Positions 26,838 through 36,078 of a stretch of 64,000 nucleotides of DNA are shown here, piece after piece. The notes below the pieces were generated by a model. The model searched no databases and was not told the DNA's origin. It worked only from the letters and a program-made list of their open reading frames with translations. The DNA comes from Streptomyces sp. NBC_01244 (GTDB taxonomy: Bacteria > Actinomycetota > Actinomycetes > Streptomycetales > Streptomycetaceae), in contig NZ_CP108488.1 of the NCBI RefSeq assembly GCF_035987325.1, forward strand, positions 2,790,001 to 2,854,000, in the 5' to 3' direction. The number at the start of each line of letters is the position of its first letter. The first letter of the stretch is position 1. A program made the position numbers and the translations under genes.

Positions 26838-26873
26838 CTGTGGCCCGGCCCCCTCACGGGGTCCGGGCCACAG
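26838..26873 (+). terminator. stem-loop terminator after ileS
   Basis: CTGTGGCCCGG (26838-26848) pairs with 26863-26873; after one mismatch four more pairs close a TCAC loop. It is followed by TGTTTCTG and starts ten bases after the ileS stop. Confidence 0.75.
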
Positions 26874-26881
26874 GTGTTTCT

Positions 26882-27046
26882 GTCCCCTACCCGCCCTTCC
26901 ACCGTTCCCCAGGCTCTGCCACGGCCCGGTCCTCAAACGCCGGACGGGCTGGAGATGCCGCTGCGCGGCACACTCCAGCCTCGCCGGCGTTTGAGGCGCG
27001 GGGTCTGGGCAGAGCCTGGGGAACGGGCGAAGGGCGGGTAGGGGAC
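26882..27046. repeat. interspersed palindromic repeat, copy 2 (complete inverted pair)
   Basis: The left arm begins GTCCCCTACCCGCCCTTCC and includes GTTCCCCAGGCTCTGCC and CCTCAAACGCCGG. The right arm is its near-complement, ending AAGGGCGGGTAGGGGAC. The whole forms an imperfect palindrome of about 165 bp that fills the gap between convergent ileS and divIVA. Confidence 0.9.
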
Positions 27047-27166
27047 CTCGCCCCGCGCAGCGGCGCCCGCACCAGCCCGCCCGGGACGGGGTACGCAAAC
27101 GGGCCGGGCCCGGTGCCCCCGAAGGGGAACCGGGCCCGGCCCGACCGTCTGCCGACGGGCTACCGC

Positions 27167-28414
27167 TTAGTTGTCGTCCTCGTCGATCAGGAAGCCCCGC
27201 ATGGGAGACGGCGCCTGCTGCATCGGCTGCGGACCAGCCGGCCGCACCGGAGCCATCGGCTGCGTCATCGCCGGGGACATCTGCTGCTGGCCGCCACCGT
27301 AGGAGGGGGCCATCGGGGACGGACCACCCATCGGCGACGGGCCACCCATCGACGGACCACCCATGGAGTGCATCGCACCGGCCGGAGCCATCGACGGGGT
27401 CGGCGACGGCGGCAGCGCGGGACCGGCGGGGTTCCGCGGCGGAGCCAGCGAGTCGTCGGCCTGCGTCTCCAGCTGGCGCAGCTGCGACTCCAGGTAGGAC
27501 TTCAGACGGGTGCGGTACTCGCGCTCGAAGCCCCGCAGGTCCTCGACCTTGCGCTCCAGCGTGGCGCGGGCGGACTCCAGGGAGCCCATCGCGACGCGGT
27601 GCTTCTCCTGCGCGTCCCGCTCCAGCGCGTCGGCCTTGGCGCGGGCGTCCCGCTCCAGGCCCTCGGCGCGCGACCGGGCCTCGCCGACGATCTTGTTGGC
27701 CTCGGAGCGGGCCTCCGCGATCGCCTGGTCGGCGGTCTGCTGCGCGAGCGACAGGACGCGGGCGGCGCTGTCACCACCGGGACCCTGCTGGGGAAGCTGC
27801 TGCGGCTGCTGGTGCATCTGCTGGCCCATCGGCTGCATCTGCTGCCCCATGGGCTGCATCTGCTGGCCCATCGGCTGGCCCATCTGCTGGCCGAGCGGGT
27901 TCTGGCCACCCATGGACTGCTGCTGCATGGGGTTGCCCATCGGGCCGGGACCCTGCTGGCCCATGCCCTGCTGCCCCATGCCCTGCTGGCCCATCTGCTG
28001 CTGCCCACCCATGGTGTGCTGCTGCATGGGGTTGCCCATCGGGCCGGGACCCTGCTGGCCGTGCTGACCGGGACCGGCCGGAAGCTGGGGCGGGCCACCC
28101 GGAAGCTGCGGCTGACCCATCTGGGGCTGCTGCTGCGGGGGGCCGGATATGGCCGCGGGCACGGGGGCGCCGGGGCCGCGCTGGCCTCCACCGTCCTGGG
28201 GGTCCGGCTTGCGCATGCCCTGCTGCTGGTTCTGAGCGGCAGCACGCGTGGCGGCCGCCAGCTTGGCGCGCAGGTCCTCGTTCTCGCGCAGCAGGCGCGT
28301 CAGTTCGGACTCGACCTCGTCGAGGAAGGCGTCGACCTCGTCCTCGTCATAGCCTTCTCGCAGGCGGACGGTCGTGAACTGCTTGTTCCGCACGTCCTCG
28401 GGAGTCAGCGGCAT
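27167..28414 (-). CDS. divIVA: DivIVA polar growth determinant
   Basis: Coiled-coil protein of 415 residues that marks hyphal tips and directs polar wall growth in Streptomyces. Seen: the N-terminal lipid-binding DivIVA domain (MPLTPEDVRNKQFTTVRLREGYDEDEVDAFLDEVE), a first coiled coil to about residue 60, a long Gln/Gly/Pro/Met-rich linker (about 60-215) with GPMGNPMQQ repeats, and a second coiled coil (about 217-320). It ends in a Pro/Met-rich tail finishing RGFLIDEDDN. The Streptomyces protein is longer than Bacillus DivIVA because of the linker. Downstream of yggT and sepF in the dcw cluster. The linker contains a 44-bp DNA duplication. Confidence 0.97.
   Translation of the reverse strand: MPLTPEDVRNKQFTTVRLREGYDEDEVDAFLDEVESELTRLLRENEDLRAKLAAATRAAAQNQQQGMRKPDPQDGGGQRGPGAPVPAAISGPPQQQPQMGQPQLPGGPPQLPAGPGQHGQQGPGPMGNPMQQHTMGGQQQMGQQGMGQQGMGQQGPGPMGNPMQQQSMGGQNPLGQQMGQPMGQQMQPMGQQMQPMGQQMHQQPQQLPQQGPGGDSAARVLSLAQQTADQAIAEARSEANKIVGEARSRAEGLERDARAKADALERDAQEKHRVAMGSLESARATLERKVEDLRGFEREYRTRLKSYLESQLRQLETQADDSLAPPRNPAGPALPPSPTPSMAPAGAMHSMGGPSMGGPSPMGGPSPMAPSYGGGQQQMSPAMTQPMAPVRPAGPQPMQQAPSPMRGFLIDEDDN
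27918..28060. repeat. 44-bp direct duplication inside divIVA
   Basis: Positions 27918-27961 and 28017-28060 are identical over 44 bases and are 99 bases apart. They encode the repeated GQQGPGPMGNPMQQ segment of the linker. Shorter CTGCTGGCCCATG-like units fill the space between. Confidence 0.9.
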
Positions 28415-28496
28415 GTCTTCTTCACCTCTACGTAGTCGTCGGCAGTCGGCAGGACCGTATCGGGACTGTCCCCGCGCCTGCGGGGGAGCTCATCGT

Positions 28497-28793
28497 TCAC
28501 ACGCTTCTCGCAGCGGTGCTCACGAAACTGATGAGGATGTAAACGATGATCATCAGAACGAAGAAGGACAGGTCGAGTGCCACGCCCCCGAGACGCAACG
28601 GCGGGATGAGCCGCCGAAGGAGCTTGAGCGGTGGATCGGTGACAGTGTAGGTGGCCTCCAGAACGACCACCATCGCCTTGCCGGGTGTCCATGAACGTGC
28701 GAACTGGAACACGTAGTCCATGACCAGTCGGAAGATCAGCACGATGAGGAAGCACATCAGCGCGATGTAAACCACTTGCAGTGCTACGCCCAT
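28497..28793 (-). CDS. yggT: YggT family membrane protein
   Basis: Small integral membrane protein of 98 residues in the YggT/YlmG family, found next to sepF and divIVA in Gram-positive dcw clusters. Seen: two hydrophobic segments (about 4-28 and 70-92) flanking a conserved SWTPG and a TVTDPPLKLLRRLIPPLRLGG motif. Streptomyces ylmG is reported as dispensable for division, and its molecular role is unknown. It lies 60 bases downstream of sepF and 82 bases upstream of divIVA. Confidence 0.93.
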   Translation of the reverse strand: MGVALQVVYIALMCFLIVLIFRLVMDYVFQFARSWTPGKAMVVVLEATYTVTDPPLKLLRRLIPPLRLGGVALDLSFFVLMIIVYILISFVSTAARSV

Positions 28794-28853
28794 CCCGCGC
28801 TTCCCTCTCCCCTGCTTCCGCCCTGTACCCGGTCCCGTATCTGACGGATCGGT

Positions 28854-29474
28854 CTAGCTTTGGTTGAAGAACCCGCCCTCCGCGATGCGGGCCTTGTCCT
28901 CCGCCGTGACATCGACGTTAGCAGGAGACAGCAGGAACACCTTCTGTGTCACGCGTTCAATGCTGCCGTGCAGACCGAAGACGAGACCTGCGGCGAAGTC
29001 GACCAGACGCTTCGCGTCCGTGTCGTCCATCTCCGTGAGATTCATGATCACCGGAGTGCCCTCACGGAAGTGTTCCCCGATGGTACGGGCCTCGTTGTAG
29101 GTCCGGGGGTGCAGCGTCGTGATGCGGTACGGCTCCCGCTCGGAGACGACCTTGGGCATGATCACGGGGGCGTTCTTCTCCAGATTCGAGCGTTCGGGTG
29201 TGATGGACGCCACGGGGGCGATTCGCGCAGGACGTCCATTTTCAACCGGCATTGGGATGGGTTCCCTTGGTGCCGGAGGCTGGGCAACTCGTACCGGTTC
29301 GTCCGATACGGGCGTTTGATGCGAAACGGGTGGCTGTCGGCGGTCCCGCTCGCGCGACCGCTCCGGCTCCGGCTCGGGTTCGAACTCGTCGTCGGGGTCG
29401 TACCCCGGGTTGTCGTACCGGTCGTCCTCCACGAGGCCGAGGTAGACCGCCATCTTGCGCATCGCGCCGGCCAT
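28854..29474 (-). CDS. sepF: SepF cell division protein
   Basis: FtsZ membrane-anchor and ring-alignment protein of 206 residues; essential for sporulation septation in Streptomyces. Seen: an N-terminal amphipathic helix ([13 protein letters not shown]) that would bind membrane, an acidic and Arg-rich linker (about 20-105), and the C-terminal SepF core (about 110-195). The core contains [49 protein letters not shown] and [13 protein letters not shown]. The core binds the FtsZ C-terminal tail. It is followed by yggT and preceded by yggS, 151 bases away, so it may have its own promoter. Confidence 0.96.
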   Translation of the reverse strand: MAGAMRKMAVYLGLVEDDRYDNPGYDPDDEFEPEPEPERSRERDRRQPPVSHQTPVSDEPVRVAQPPAPREPIPMPVENGRPARIAPVASITPERSNLEKNAPVIMPKVVSEREPYRITTLHPRTYNEARTIGEHFREGTPVIMNLTEMDDTDAKRLVDFAAGLVFGLHGSIERVTQKVFLLSPANVDVTAEDKARIAEGGFFNQS

Positions 29475-29625
29475 TCTCTGAGTCCTCCGCTCTGTGGTGG
29501 ATCGCCCTGTCGCAGGTGTCTCGCCGTGTCACGAATGTCACCAACTGCCCGCGATCCACGTGGCCTGTCCGCTCATCAGCGGAAATGACCATATTTTCTG
29601 CTGTGGTCCGACTTTCTTCGCGACG

Positions 29626-30345
29626 TTACCCGAGCCGGGGTCTCGCGCCGAGTACCGCAGTGCCGACGCGTACATGTGTCGCACCGGCCGCAACGGCCTG
29701 TTCCAGGTCTGCGCTCATCCCGGCCGAGACCATCGTGGCAGCCGGATGGTCCGCGCGCAGGCGGGATGACAATTCCACCAGCCGCTCGAAGGCCGCTTGT
29801 TCGCGTCCCGCGTAGTGCCCGGCCAGCGGAGCGACCGTCATGAGACCGTCGATGCGCAGTCCGGGGGCCGCCGCCACGAGGTCCGCCAACTCGGCGAGCT
29901 GCTCGGGCGCCGCGCCGCCGCGGGCCCCCCGTTCGCCCGACTCGGCGTCGAGGGCGATCTGCACCAGGCAGCCGAGTTCCCGTCCCGCTCCCTCCGCGGC
30001 CGCCGAGAGGGCCGTGACGAGCTTGGGGCGGTCGACGGACTGCACGAGGTGCGCGTATCCCGCCACGGAACGGACTTTGTTCGTCTGCAACTGGCCGACG
30101 AAGTGCCAGGTGAGCGGCAGATCCGCACAGGCCTCGGCCTTGGGGGCCGCATCCTGGTCCCGGTTTTCCGCCACGTGACGGACACCCAGGTCCGCCAGCA
30201 GTCGTACGTCGCTCGCCGGGTAGGTCTTGGTGACCACGATGAGGGTCACCTCTTCCCGCTTGCGCCCGGCGGCCGCGCAGGCGGCCCCGATCCGCTCCTC
30301 CACCCGCGCGAGGTTCTCGGCGAGCTCGGACTTACGATCCGTCAT
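29626..30345 (-). CDS. yggS: YggS-type pyridoxal-phosphate homeostasis protein
   Basis: PLP-binding protein of 239 residues with an alanine-racemase-like barrel but no enzymatic activity in characterised homologues, which buffer PLP. Seen: the PLP lysine in LIVVTKTYP (K40), VRHVAENRDQDA, WHFVGQLQTNKV, LDGLMTV-type DGLMTVAPL, SAGMSADLEQAV and THVRVGTAVLG. These are family signatures. It starts three bases after the pgeF stop, so translation is likely coupled. The Streptomyces locus name is ylmE; reported mutants affect sporulation septa only mildly. Confidence 0.94.
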   Translation of the reverse strand: MTDRKSELAENLARVEERIGAACAAAGRKREEVTLIVVTKTYPASDVRLLADLGVRHVAENRDQDAAPKAEACADLPLTWHFVGQLQTNKVRSVAGYAHLVQSVDRPKLVTALSAAAEGAGRELGCLVQIALDAESGERGARGGAAPEQLAELADLVAAAPGLRIDGLMTVAPLAGHYAGREQAAFERLVELSSRLRADHPAATMVSAGMSADLEQAVAAGATHVRVGTAVLGARPRLG

Positions 30346-30348
30346 TCT

Positions 30349-31095
30349 TCAGTCCAACCAGACATATCCGGCAAGCCGCCCGGTCATCCGGTCGCGGCGG
30401 TACGAGAAGTGGTCCCGCGACTCCAGTGTGCAGACCGGGGACCGGCCGATGTCGGCCACCCCCGCCTCAGCGAGCTGCGCGTGCACCCCGGCGACCACGT
30501 CGACGGCCGGTGTCCCCCAGCTCGTCTCGGCGTACGCGGCCGGCACCACCTCGGCGACCGCCGCCCGCATCCCGGCCGGAACCTCGTAGCAGCGCCCGCA
30601 CACCGCCGGTCCGGTACGGGCCACCATGCGCGCGGGGTCGGCCCCGAGCGAGACCATCGCCTCGACGGCGGCGCCCACGACCCCGGCGACCAGTCCGGGC
30701 CGCCCGGCGTGGGCGGCTCCCGCGATGCCGGCGACGGGGTCGGCCAGCAGGACGGGCGTGCAGTCGGCGGTGAGGACCGCGAGGGCGAGACCCCGACGGG
30801 CGGTCACCACCGCGTCCACCGCCGGACTGCGCCTCATCCCATCGGCCCGGTCCGGGCCCCACGGGCCGTCGACCACCGCCACGTCCCGGCCGTGCACCTG
30901 GTTCATCCAGACCACCCGGTCCGGCGCGATGCCCAGCGCCTTCGCCGCGGCGGCCCGGTTCGCGCGAACGGCGGCCGGGTCGTCTCCGACCGCGCCGCCG
31001 AGATTGAGCTCCTCGTACGGAACGGCGCTCACCCCGCCCCACCGGTCGGTGAAGGCGAAGTGGGCGCCGCTCTCGCTGTACTGCTCCAAGGTCAC
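30349..31095 (-). CDS. pgeF: PgeF/YfiH-type laccase-domain protein (peptidoglycan editing)
   Basis: Multicopper-like protein of 248 residues; E. coli PgeF/YfiH cleaves misincorporated amino acids from UDP-MurNAc precursors. Seen: the conserved metal residues in [19 protein letters not shown] and AAHAGRPGL, plus [11 protein letters not shown]. The GTG start overlaps the ftsZ stop as GTGA (31092-31095), indicating translational coupling to ftsZ. The actinobacterial locus name is ylmD. A role in keeping peptidoglycan precursors correct would fit the neighbouring mur genes; this is inferred from the E. coli homologue. Confidence 0.93.
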   Translation of the reverse strand: MTLEQYSESGAHFAFTDRWGGVSAVPYEELNLGGAVGDDPAAVRANRAAAAKALGIAPDRVVWMNQVHGRDVAVVDGPWGPDRADGMRRSPAVDAVVTARRGLALAVLTADCTPVLLADPVAGIAGAAHAGRPGLVAGVVGAAVEAMVSLGADPARMVARTGPAVCGRCYEVPAGMRAAVAEVVPAAYAETSWGTPAVDVVAGVHAQLAEAGVADIGRSPVCTLESRDHFSYRRDRMTGRLAGYVWLD

Positions 31096-32291
31096 TTCAA
31101 GAAGTCCGGGACGTCCAGTTCCTCGGCCGGGCTGTCCTGGTACGGCCGGGCCGTCGGGACCTGCGGGGCCGGAGCCTCGGCGACCGGGACCGGCTCGCTG
31201 CGGACCGGCTCCTCGCGCGGGGTGACCGAGCCGAGTCCGCCGAAGGCCGGGCGGGCCGGCTCGGCGGCACGGACCGGAGCCGGGGCCGGCTCCTCGCGCT
31301 TGGTGGAGGCCGCGCCGATGACGTTGTCACGGCGGGCCGGGGGCTGTCCGCCGTCGAACCCGGCCGCGATGACGGTGACCCGTACCTCGTCGCCGAGCGC
31401 GTCGTCGATGACGGCTCCGAAGATGATGTTCGCCTCGGGGTGCGCGGCCTCGCTCACCAGCTGCGCGGCCTCGTTGATCTCGAAGAGACCGAGGTCCGAG
31501 CCACCGGAGATGGAGAGCAGCACGCCGCGGGCGCCGTCGATGGACGCCTCGAGCAGCGGCGAGGAGATCGCCATCTCGGCGGCGGCCACCGCGCGGTCGT
31601 CGCCGCGGGCCGAGCCGATGCCCATCAGGGCGGATCCGGCCTCGGACATCACGGACTTGACGTCCGCGAAGTCGAGGTTGATCAGACCCGGGGTCGTGAT
31701 CAGGTCGGTGATGCCCTGGACGCCGGACAGCAGGACCTGGTCGGCCGACTTGAAGGCGTCGAGGACGCTGACCTGGCGGTCCGAGATGGACAGCAGGCGG
31801 TCGTTGGGGATGACGATGAGGGTGTCGACCTGCTCGCGGAGCTGGGCGATGCCGTCCTCGGCCTGGTTCGCGCGGCGCCGGCCCTCGAAGGTGAACGGCC
31901 GGGTGACCACACCGATCGTCAGGGCGCCCAGCGAGCGCGCGATGTTGGCGACGACGGGTGCGCCGCCCGTTCCGGTGCCGCCGCCTTCACCGGCGGTGAC
32001 GAAGACCATGTCGGCCCCCTTGAGGACCTCCTCGATCTCCTCGCGGTGGTCCTCTGCCGCCTTGCGGCCGACATCCGGGTTGGCGCCGGCGCCAAGGCCC
32101 CGGGTGAGTTCGCGGCCGACGTCGAGCTTGACGTCGGCGTCGCTCATCAACAGCGCCTGGGCGTCTGTGTTGATGGCGATGAACTCGACGCCCTTGAGAC
32201 CGACCTCGATCATTCGGTTGATGGCATTGACACCACCGCCGCCGACACCGATGACCTTGATGACTGCGAGGTAGTTCTGCGGTGCTGCCAC
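31092..32291 (-). CDS. ftsZ: FtsZ cell division GTPase
   Basis: Tubulin homologue of 399 residues that forms cross-wall and sporulation Z-rings. Seen: the GTP-binding domain with [15 protein letters not shown], the tubulin signature GGGTGTG (103-109), [15 protein letters not shown] and the synergy T7 loop [12 protein letters not shown] variable Pro/Ala/Glu-rich linker (about 320-385) leads to the C-terminal tail LDVPDFLK, which binds SepF. The GTG at 32291 gives the standard [14 protein letters not shown] start. Upstream is a 280-bp promoter region; downstream it overlaps pgeF. Confidence 0.98.
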   Translation of the reverse strand: MAAPQNYLAVIKVIGVGGGGVNAINRMIEVGLKGVEFIAINTDAQALLMSDADVKLDVGRELTRGLGAGANPDVGRKAAEDHREEIEEVLKGADMVFVTAGEGGGTGTGGAPVVANIARSLGALTIGVVTRPFTFEGRRRANQAEDGIAQLREQVDTLIVIPNDRLLSISDRQVSVLDAFKSADQVLLSGVQGITDLITTPGLINLDFADVKSVMSEAGSALMGIGSARGDDRAVAAAEMAISSPLLEASIDGARGVLLSISGGSDLGLFEINEAAQLVSEAAHPEANIIFGAVIDDALGDEVRVTVIAAGFDGGQPPARRDNVIGAASTKREEPAPAPVRAAEPARPAFGGLGSVTPREEPVRSEPVPVAEAPAPQVPTARPYQDSPAEELDVPDFLK

Positions 32292-32571
32292 GTCGAAGGC
32301 CTCTCGCCTCGAGTTACGTGTCGTTCGCCTCGCGGGCCTGCGGTGCGACGACTGATGCCGAAATTGGGACGGTCCGTACACGCCGACCCGAACCCTAACC
32401 CTGAAGTTTAGGGTTATGAGTGTGTCTGTTCCTTGGACTCTTCCGAACAGGACACTAAGTCGACAAGTAGCGCGTGTTCAACGAACACGCCGAACCTCCC
32501 GTTTTTCTTTTCACCCTATGTGATCACCCGTATCGGTGGCCAACCAGGGTGCGACGCTGTTCGACCGGACG
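32292..32571 (-). promoter_or_regulatory. ftsQ-ftsZ intergenic control region
   Basis: This 280-bp gap is long for the cluster. In Streptomyces it carries several ftsZ promoters, one of them sporulation-specific. Seen: nested palindromes AACCCTAA/TTAGGGTT (32391-32398, 32408-32415) and TAACCCT/AGGGTTA (32396-32402, 32410-32416). A minus-strand GACAC lies at 32426-32422 and a plus-strand GACAC at 32451-32455; GACAC is the WhiA-recognised pentamer, but such short matches can be chance. Individual promoters were not assigned. Confidence 0.65.
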
Positions 32572-33447
32572 TCAACTACCGGACACCGCCGGGGCGGTGG
32601 GGACGCTCACGTCGAATCGGTCAGCCTTGGGCGAGGCCTTCAGGAGCGCCGTCAGCGCGCGACCCTTCGCGTCGCCCTGTTCGCCGCTCCCCCAGACCAC
32701 CGTCCGGCCGCCGGTCAACTCCAGCATCACCGAGTCGTAGGACCGGACCTTGACCTGCACGGTCTCCTTGCGGACGGATTCCGGGAGGACGCCGGCGATG
32801 GCGACGGCCTCGTGCAGCAGCCGTTCCTCGTCGAACCGGCGGCCGCTCGGAGACTGCCGGGCGCTCAGTTCGAGGAGCGGAACACCTGTCGGTGCTTGTC
32901 CGACCGTGTCGAATCGCACACCGGAAGCGTCCACTTCCACGAACTGCGCGTCCTTCCTGATGAGCAGAACGGGCTTGCGTTCCGTCACCTTCAACCCGAT
33001 TCCGTGCGGCCAGGCCCGCACCACATCGACCGAATCGATGCGGGGCAGGCGGCCGCGGATCCGGGCCGCGATCTCGTCGGTGTCCACGGACATCAGGGGT
33101 GCGCCGACGGGAACGGCCGCCGCCGCCAGCACCTGTTCCCGGGTGAGGACCTCGGTGCCGGCGGCGGTGACCTTCTCGACCCGGAGCCAGGAGGACCCGT
33201 AGAGGATCCAGGTGCAGCCGGCGGCCAGCAGCAGCGCGAGGACCAGGCCGGCGACCACGAGGGGTCCCCGGCGCAGTCCTCCCGGGAGCCGCCCGCCGGG
33301 GCGCGGCCCGCGGGGTTTCCCGGGGCCGGACCCCTTGGGCGGCTTCGGCGACTTGGGGGCCTTCGGGGCCCCCGGCCGCCGGAGCGGGCCGGAGCCCTTC
33401 CCGCCGGCTCCGGGGCCGCCACGCTGTGCGGTGCTCGCTCCGGCCAC
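32572..33447 (-). CDS. ftsQ: FtsQ (DivIB) cell division protein
   Basis: Bitopic divisome protein of 291 residues. Seen: a long basic, Gly/Pro/Lys-rich cytoplasmic tail (about 1-65), one membrane segment (PLVVAGLVLALLLAAGCTWIL), a POTRA domain beginning with WLRVEKVTAAGTEVL, and the FtsQ beta-domain with WPHGIGLKVTERKPVLLI. The GTG at 33447 is preceded by AGGAGG seven bases upstream. In Streptomyces FtsQ is needed for efficient septation but not viability. It follows murG by 31 bases; murC, which separates them in mycobacteria, is absent. Confidence 0.95.
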   Translation of the reverse strand: MAGASTAQRGGPGAGGKGSGPLRRPGAPKAPKSPKPPKGSGPGKPRGPRPGGRLPGGLRRGPLVVAGLVLALLLAAGCTWILYGSSWLRVEKVTAAGTEVLTREQVLAAAAVPVGAPLMSVDTDEIAARIRGRLPRIDSVDVVRAWPHGIGLKVTERKPVLLIRKDAQFVEVDASGVRFDTVGQAPTGVPLLELSARQSPSGRRFDEERLLHEAVAIAGVLPESVRKETVQVKVRSYDSVMLELTGGRTVVWGSGEQGDAKGRALTALLKASPKADRFDVSVPTAPAVSGS

Positions 33448-33478
33448 TCCTGTGCCTCCTGCGTCGGTGCTTCCCGCG

Positions 33479-34573
33479 TCAGCGGGCTCTGTTGGCTGCG
33501 ATCGCCTCGTACACCATGCCGACGAGCAGCTCGTCGGCATCCCGCCGGCCGAACTCGGCGGCGGCGCGGGACATCTCGTACAGGCGGTGCGGGTCGGCGA
33601 GGACCGGGAGGACCTGGCTGAGCACCCACTGGGGCGTCAGTTCCGCGTCGTCCACGAGCAGGCCGCCGCCGGCCTTGACCACCGGCTGGGCGTTGAGCCG
33701 CTGTTCGCCGTTGCCGATCGGCAGCGGGACGTAGGCGGCGGGCAGCCCGACGGCGGACAGTTCGGCGACGGTCATCGCGCCCGCGCGGCAGAGCATCATG
33801 TCGGCGGCGGCGTACGCGAGATCCATCCGGTCCACGTACGGTACCGGCACATAAGGCGGCATCCCGGGCATGTTGTCGACACGCGGCAGTTCGTTCTTCG
33901 GGCCGACCGCGTGCAGGATCTGGACCCCGGAGCGCTGGAGGGTCGGCGCGACCTGCTCGATCACCTCATTGAGGCGGCGGGCGCCCTGCGAGCCGCCCGA
34001 GACCAGAAGCGTCGGCAGGTTCGGGTCCAGACCGAAGGCGGCGCGCGCCTCCGGGCGGACCAGTGCCCGGTCGAGGGTGGAGATGGAGCGGCGCAGCGGG
34101 ATGCCCACGTAGCGGGCGCCGCGCAGTTTGCTGTCGGGGGTGGAGACCGCGACGGCGAACGCGTACCGGGAGCCGATCTTGTTGGCCAGTCCGGGCCGCG
34201 CGTTGGCCTCGTGGACGATGATCGGCACCCCGAGGCGCTTGGCCGCGAGGTAGCCGGGCAGGGCCACGTAGCCGCCGAAGCCGACGACGCAGTCGGCCTT
34301 GGTGCGCAGGAGGATCTCCTCCGCGGCCTTGATGGTGCCGCGCAGCCGCCCTGGGACGGTGATCAGCTCGGGCGTGGGCCTACGGGGCAGCGGGACGGCC
34401 GGGATCAGTCCCAGCTCGTAGCCGCGCTCGGGCACCAGGCGGGTTTCGAGTCCGCGTTCAGTGCCGAGGGCGGTGATGCCCACAGAAGGGTCCTGCCTGC
34501 GCAGGGCGTCCGCGAGGGCCAGCGCCGGCTCGATGTGGCCGGCGGTCCCCCCACCGGCGAGTACGACATGCAC
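33479..34573 (-). CDS. murG: MurG, UDP-GlcNAc:lipid I GlcNAc transferase
   Basis: Membrane-associated GT28 transferase of 364 residues that converts lipid I to lipid II. Seen: [68 protein letters not shown], and the donor site [18 protein letters not shown] followed by [17 protein letters not shown]. The GTG at 34573 lies seven bases after the ftsW stop, so it is likely coupled. This is the housekeeping enzyme; a diverged MurG-like copy sits at 15078-16292. Confidence 0.97.
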   Translation of the reverse strand: MHVVLAGGGTAGHIEPALALADALRRQDPSVGITALGTERGLETRLVPERGYELGLIPAVPLPRRPTPELITVPGRLRGTIKAAEEILLRTKADCVVGFGGYVALPGYLAAKRLGVPIIVHEANARPGLANKIGSRYAFAVAVSTPDSKLRGARYVGIPLRRSISTLDRALVRPEARAAFGLDPNLPTLLVSGGSQGARRLNEVIEQVAPTLQRSGVQILHAVGPKNELPRVDNMPGMPPYVPVPYVDRMDLAYAAADMMLCRAGAMTVAELSAVGLPAAYVPLPIGNGEQRLNAQPVVKAGGGLLVDDAELTPQWVLSQVLPVLADPHRLYEMSRAAAEFGRRDADELLVGMVYEAIAANRAR

Positions 34574-34579
34574 CGAAAT

Positions 34580-35983
34580 TCACCGCTCTCCGGACGGACG
34601 CTTCTTGACGCGCCGTCTCATCGACTTCCATCTCTGCCCGGTCCGCGGCCGGCCGTTCTTGGGCCTCCGCATCGCGAGCGCCGCCCGTGCCGCCGGCTCC
34701 TCACGCGCGAAGGCGATGAGCAGTCCGACCGCGAACATGGTCGGCAGCAAGGCTGACCCACCGTAGGAGAACAGCGGGAGCGGGACCCCGGCGATCGGCA
34801 GCAGACCGAGCACCGCACCGATGTTGATCACGGCTTGCGCCGTGATCCAGGTGGTCACGCCTCCCGCGGCAAACCGTACGAAGGGGTCCTCCGTGCGTCC
34901 GGCCACGCGGATACCCGCATAGCCTAGGGCCGCGAACAGGGCGAGCACCGACAGCGTCCCCGCCAGACCCAGTTCCTCGCCGGTGATGGCGAAGATGAAG
35001 TCGGTGTGGGCTTCCGGTAGTTGCCCCCATTTTTCCACACTGGCACCCAGCCCGGAACCGAACCATCCGCCCGATGCGAGGGCGTAGATTCCGTGGACGG
35101 CCTGCCAGCACAGGTCGTTCTTGCCCGGTTCGGTCGCTCCGATGCAGGCGAGCCGGTCCATGCGGTGCGGGCTGGTCTTGATGAGCAGCAGGACGAGCAC
35201 GCCCGCGACGGCCAGTACCCCCGCGAACATCCTGGTCGGCGCCCCGGCCAGCCACAACAGGCCGAACAGGATGGCTCCGAGGATCATCGCGGTGCCCATG
35301 TCCCCGCCCAGCATGATGAGCCCGAGCAGCAGGAAGGTGACCGGCACCAGCGGCACCAGCAGGTGCTTCCACTGGCTCAGCAGGTCCCTTTCGCCCTTGC
35401 GTGCCAGCAGGTCGGCTCCCCAGAGGATGAGGGCCAGTTTGCCGAACTCACTGGGCTGGAGCATGAACGGACCACCAAGGGAGATCCAATTCTGGTTCCC
35501 GTTGACCGACACTCCTATCCCGGGGACCTGGACCAGGACCATGAGGAAGAGCGTGCCGGTGAGCACCGGATAGGACAGGGCCCGGTGGAGTTTGACGGGC
35601 ATCCGGGAGGCGAGCAGCAGCAGTCCGGTGCCGATCAGGGCGGCCAGGAACTGCTTCTTGAAGAAGTACGCGTCGCCCAGGCCGAGCTGGAGCGCCTTGA
35701 TCATGGAGGCCGAGTAGACCATCACCAGGCCGAGCACGGTGATGAGCAGCGAGCTGCCGAAGATCAGGTAATACGCCGTGAGGGGCCGATCCCAGGCCCG
35801 GCGCAACTGCCGTTGTGTGCGCCGCAGCCGGGCCAGCGGCCCGCCGGCGGCGGGCCGCCCGGGCCGCGCCGCGGGGCGGCCCCTGCCCAGCACCCTGGCG
35901 GTCCTGGGCGCTCTGGCTCTGGCGTCCTTGGGGGCCTTGTCGGCGGACGGCCGTCGCCCCGGCAGCACTTGCTTGGCCGGCAT
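34580..35983 (-). CDS. ftsW: FtsW SEDS-family peptidoglycan polymerase
   Basis: Septal SEDS glycosyltransferase of 467 residues that polymerises lipid II with its partner FtsI. Seen: an Arg/Pro/Ala-rich cytoplasmic N-terminus (about 1-68), ten hydrophobic segments, VMVYSASMIKALQ, NWISLGGPFMLQPSEFGKLALI and a large extracytoplasmic loop. FGSGLGASVEKWGQLPEAHTDFIFAITGEELG and LPLFSYGGSALLPTM follow. It ends with a basic tail. The ATG at 35983 starts MPAKQVLPGRR. It is 95 bases downstream of murD, the largest gap in the mur section other than near ftsI. Confidence 0.97.
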   Translation of the reverse strand: MPAKQVLPGRRPSADKAPKDARARAPRTARVLGRGRPAARPGRPAAGGPLARLRRTQRQLRRAWDRPLTAYYLIFGSSLLITVLGLVMVYSASMIKALQLGLGDAYFFKKQFLAALIGTGLLLLASRMPVKLHRALSYPVLTGTLFLMVLVQVPGIGVSVNGNQNWISLGGPFMLQPSEFGKLALILWGADLLARKGERDLLSQWKHLLVPLVPVTFLLLGLIMLGGDMGTAMILGAILFGLLWLAGAPTRMFAGVLAVAGVLVLLLIKTSPHRMDRLACIGATEPGKNDLCWQAVHGIYALASGGWFGSGLGASVEKWGQLPEAHTDFIFAITGEELGLAGTLSVLALFAALGYAGIRVAGRTEDPFVRFAAGGVTTWITAQAVINIGAVLGLLPIAGVPLPLFSYGGSALLPTMFAVGLLIAFAREEPAARAALAMRRPKNGRPRTGQRWKSMRRRVKKRPSGER

Positions 35984-36078
35984 CTGTGATCTTCCCCTCC
36001 AACTCGTACGAGGCGAGCAGCCGGTCGGCCGGCCGGAGGGAACCCGCCCTGGATCGAGCGGATCCCAGGGGTTCGTTC

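Noticed and set aside
29475-29625. Small gene between sepF and yggS
   Set aside because: Short frames here lack start signals and GC3 bias; the 151 bp look like a promoter gap.
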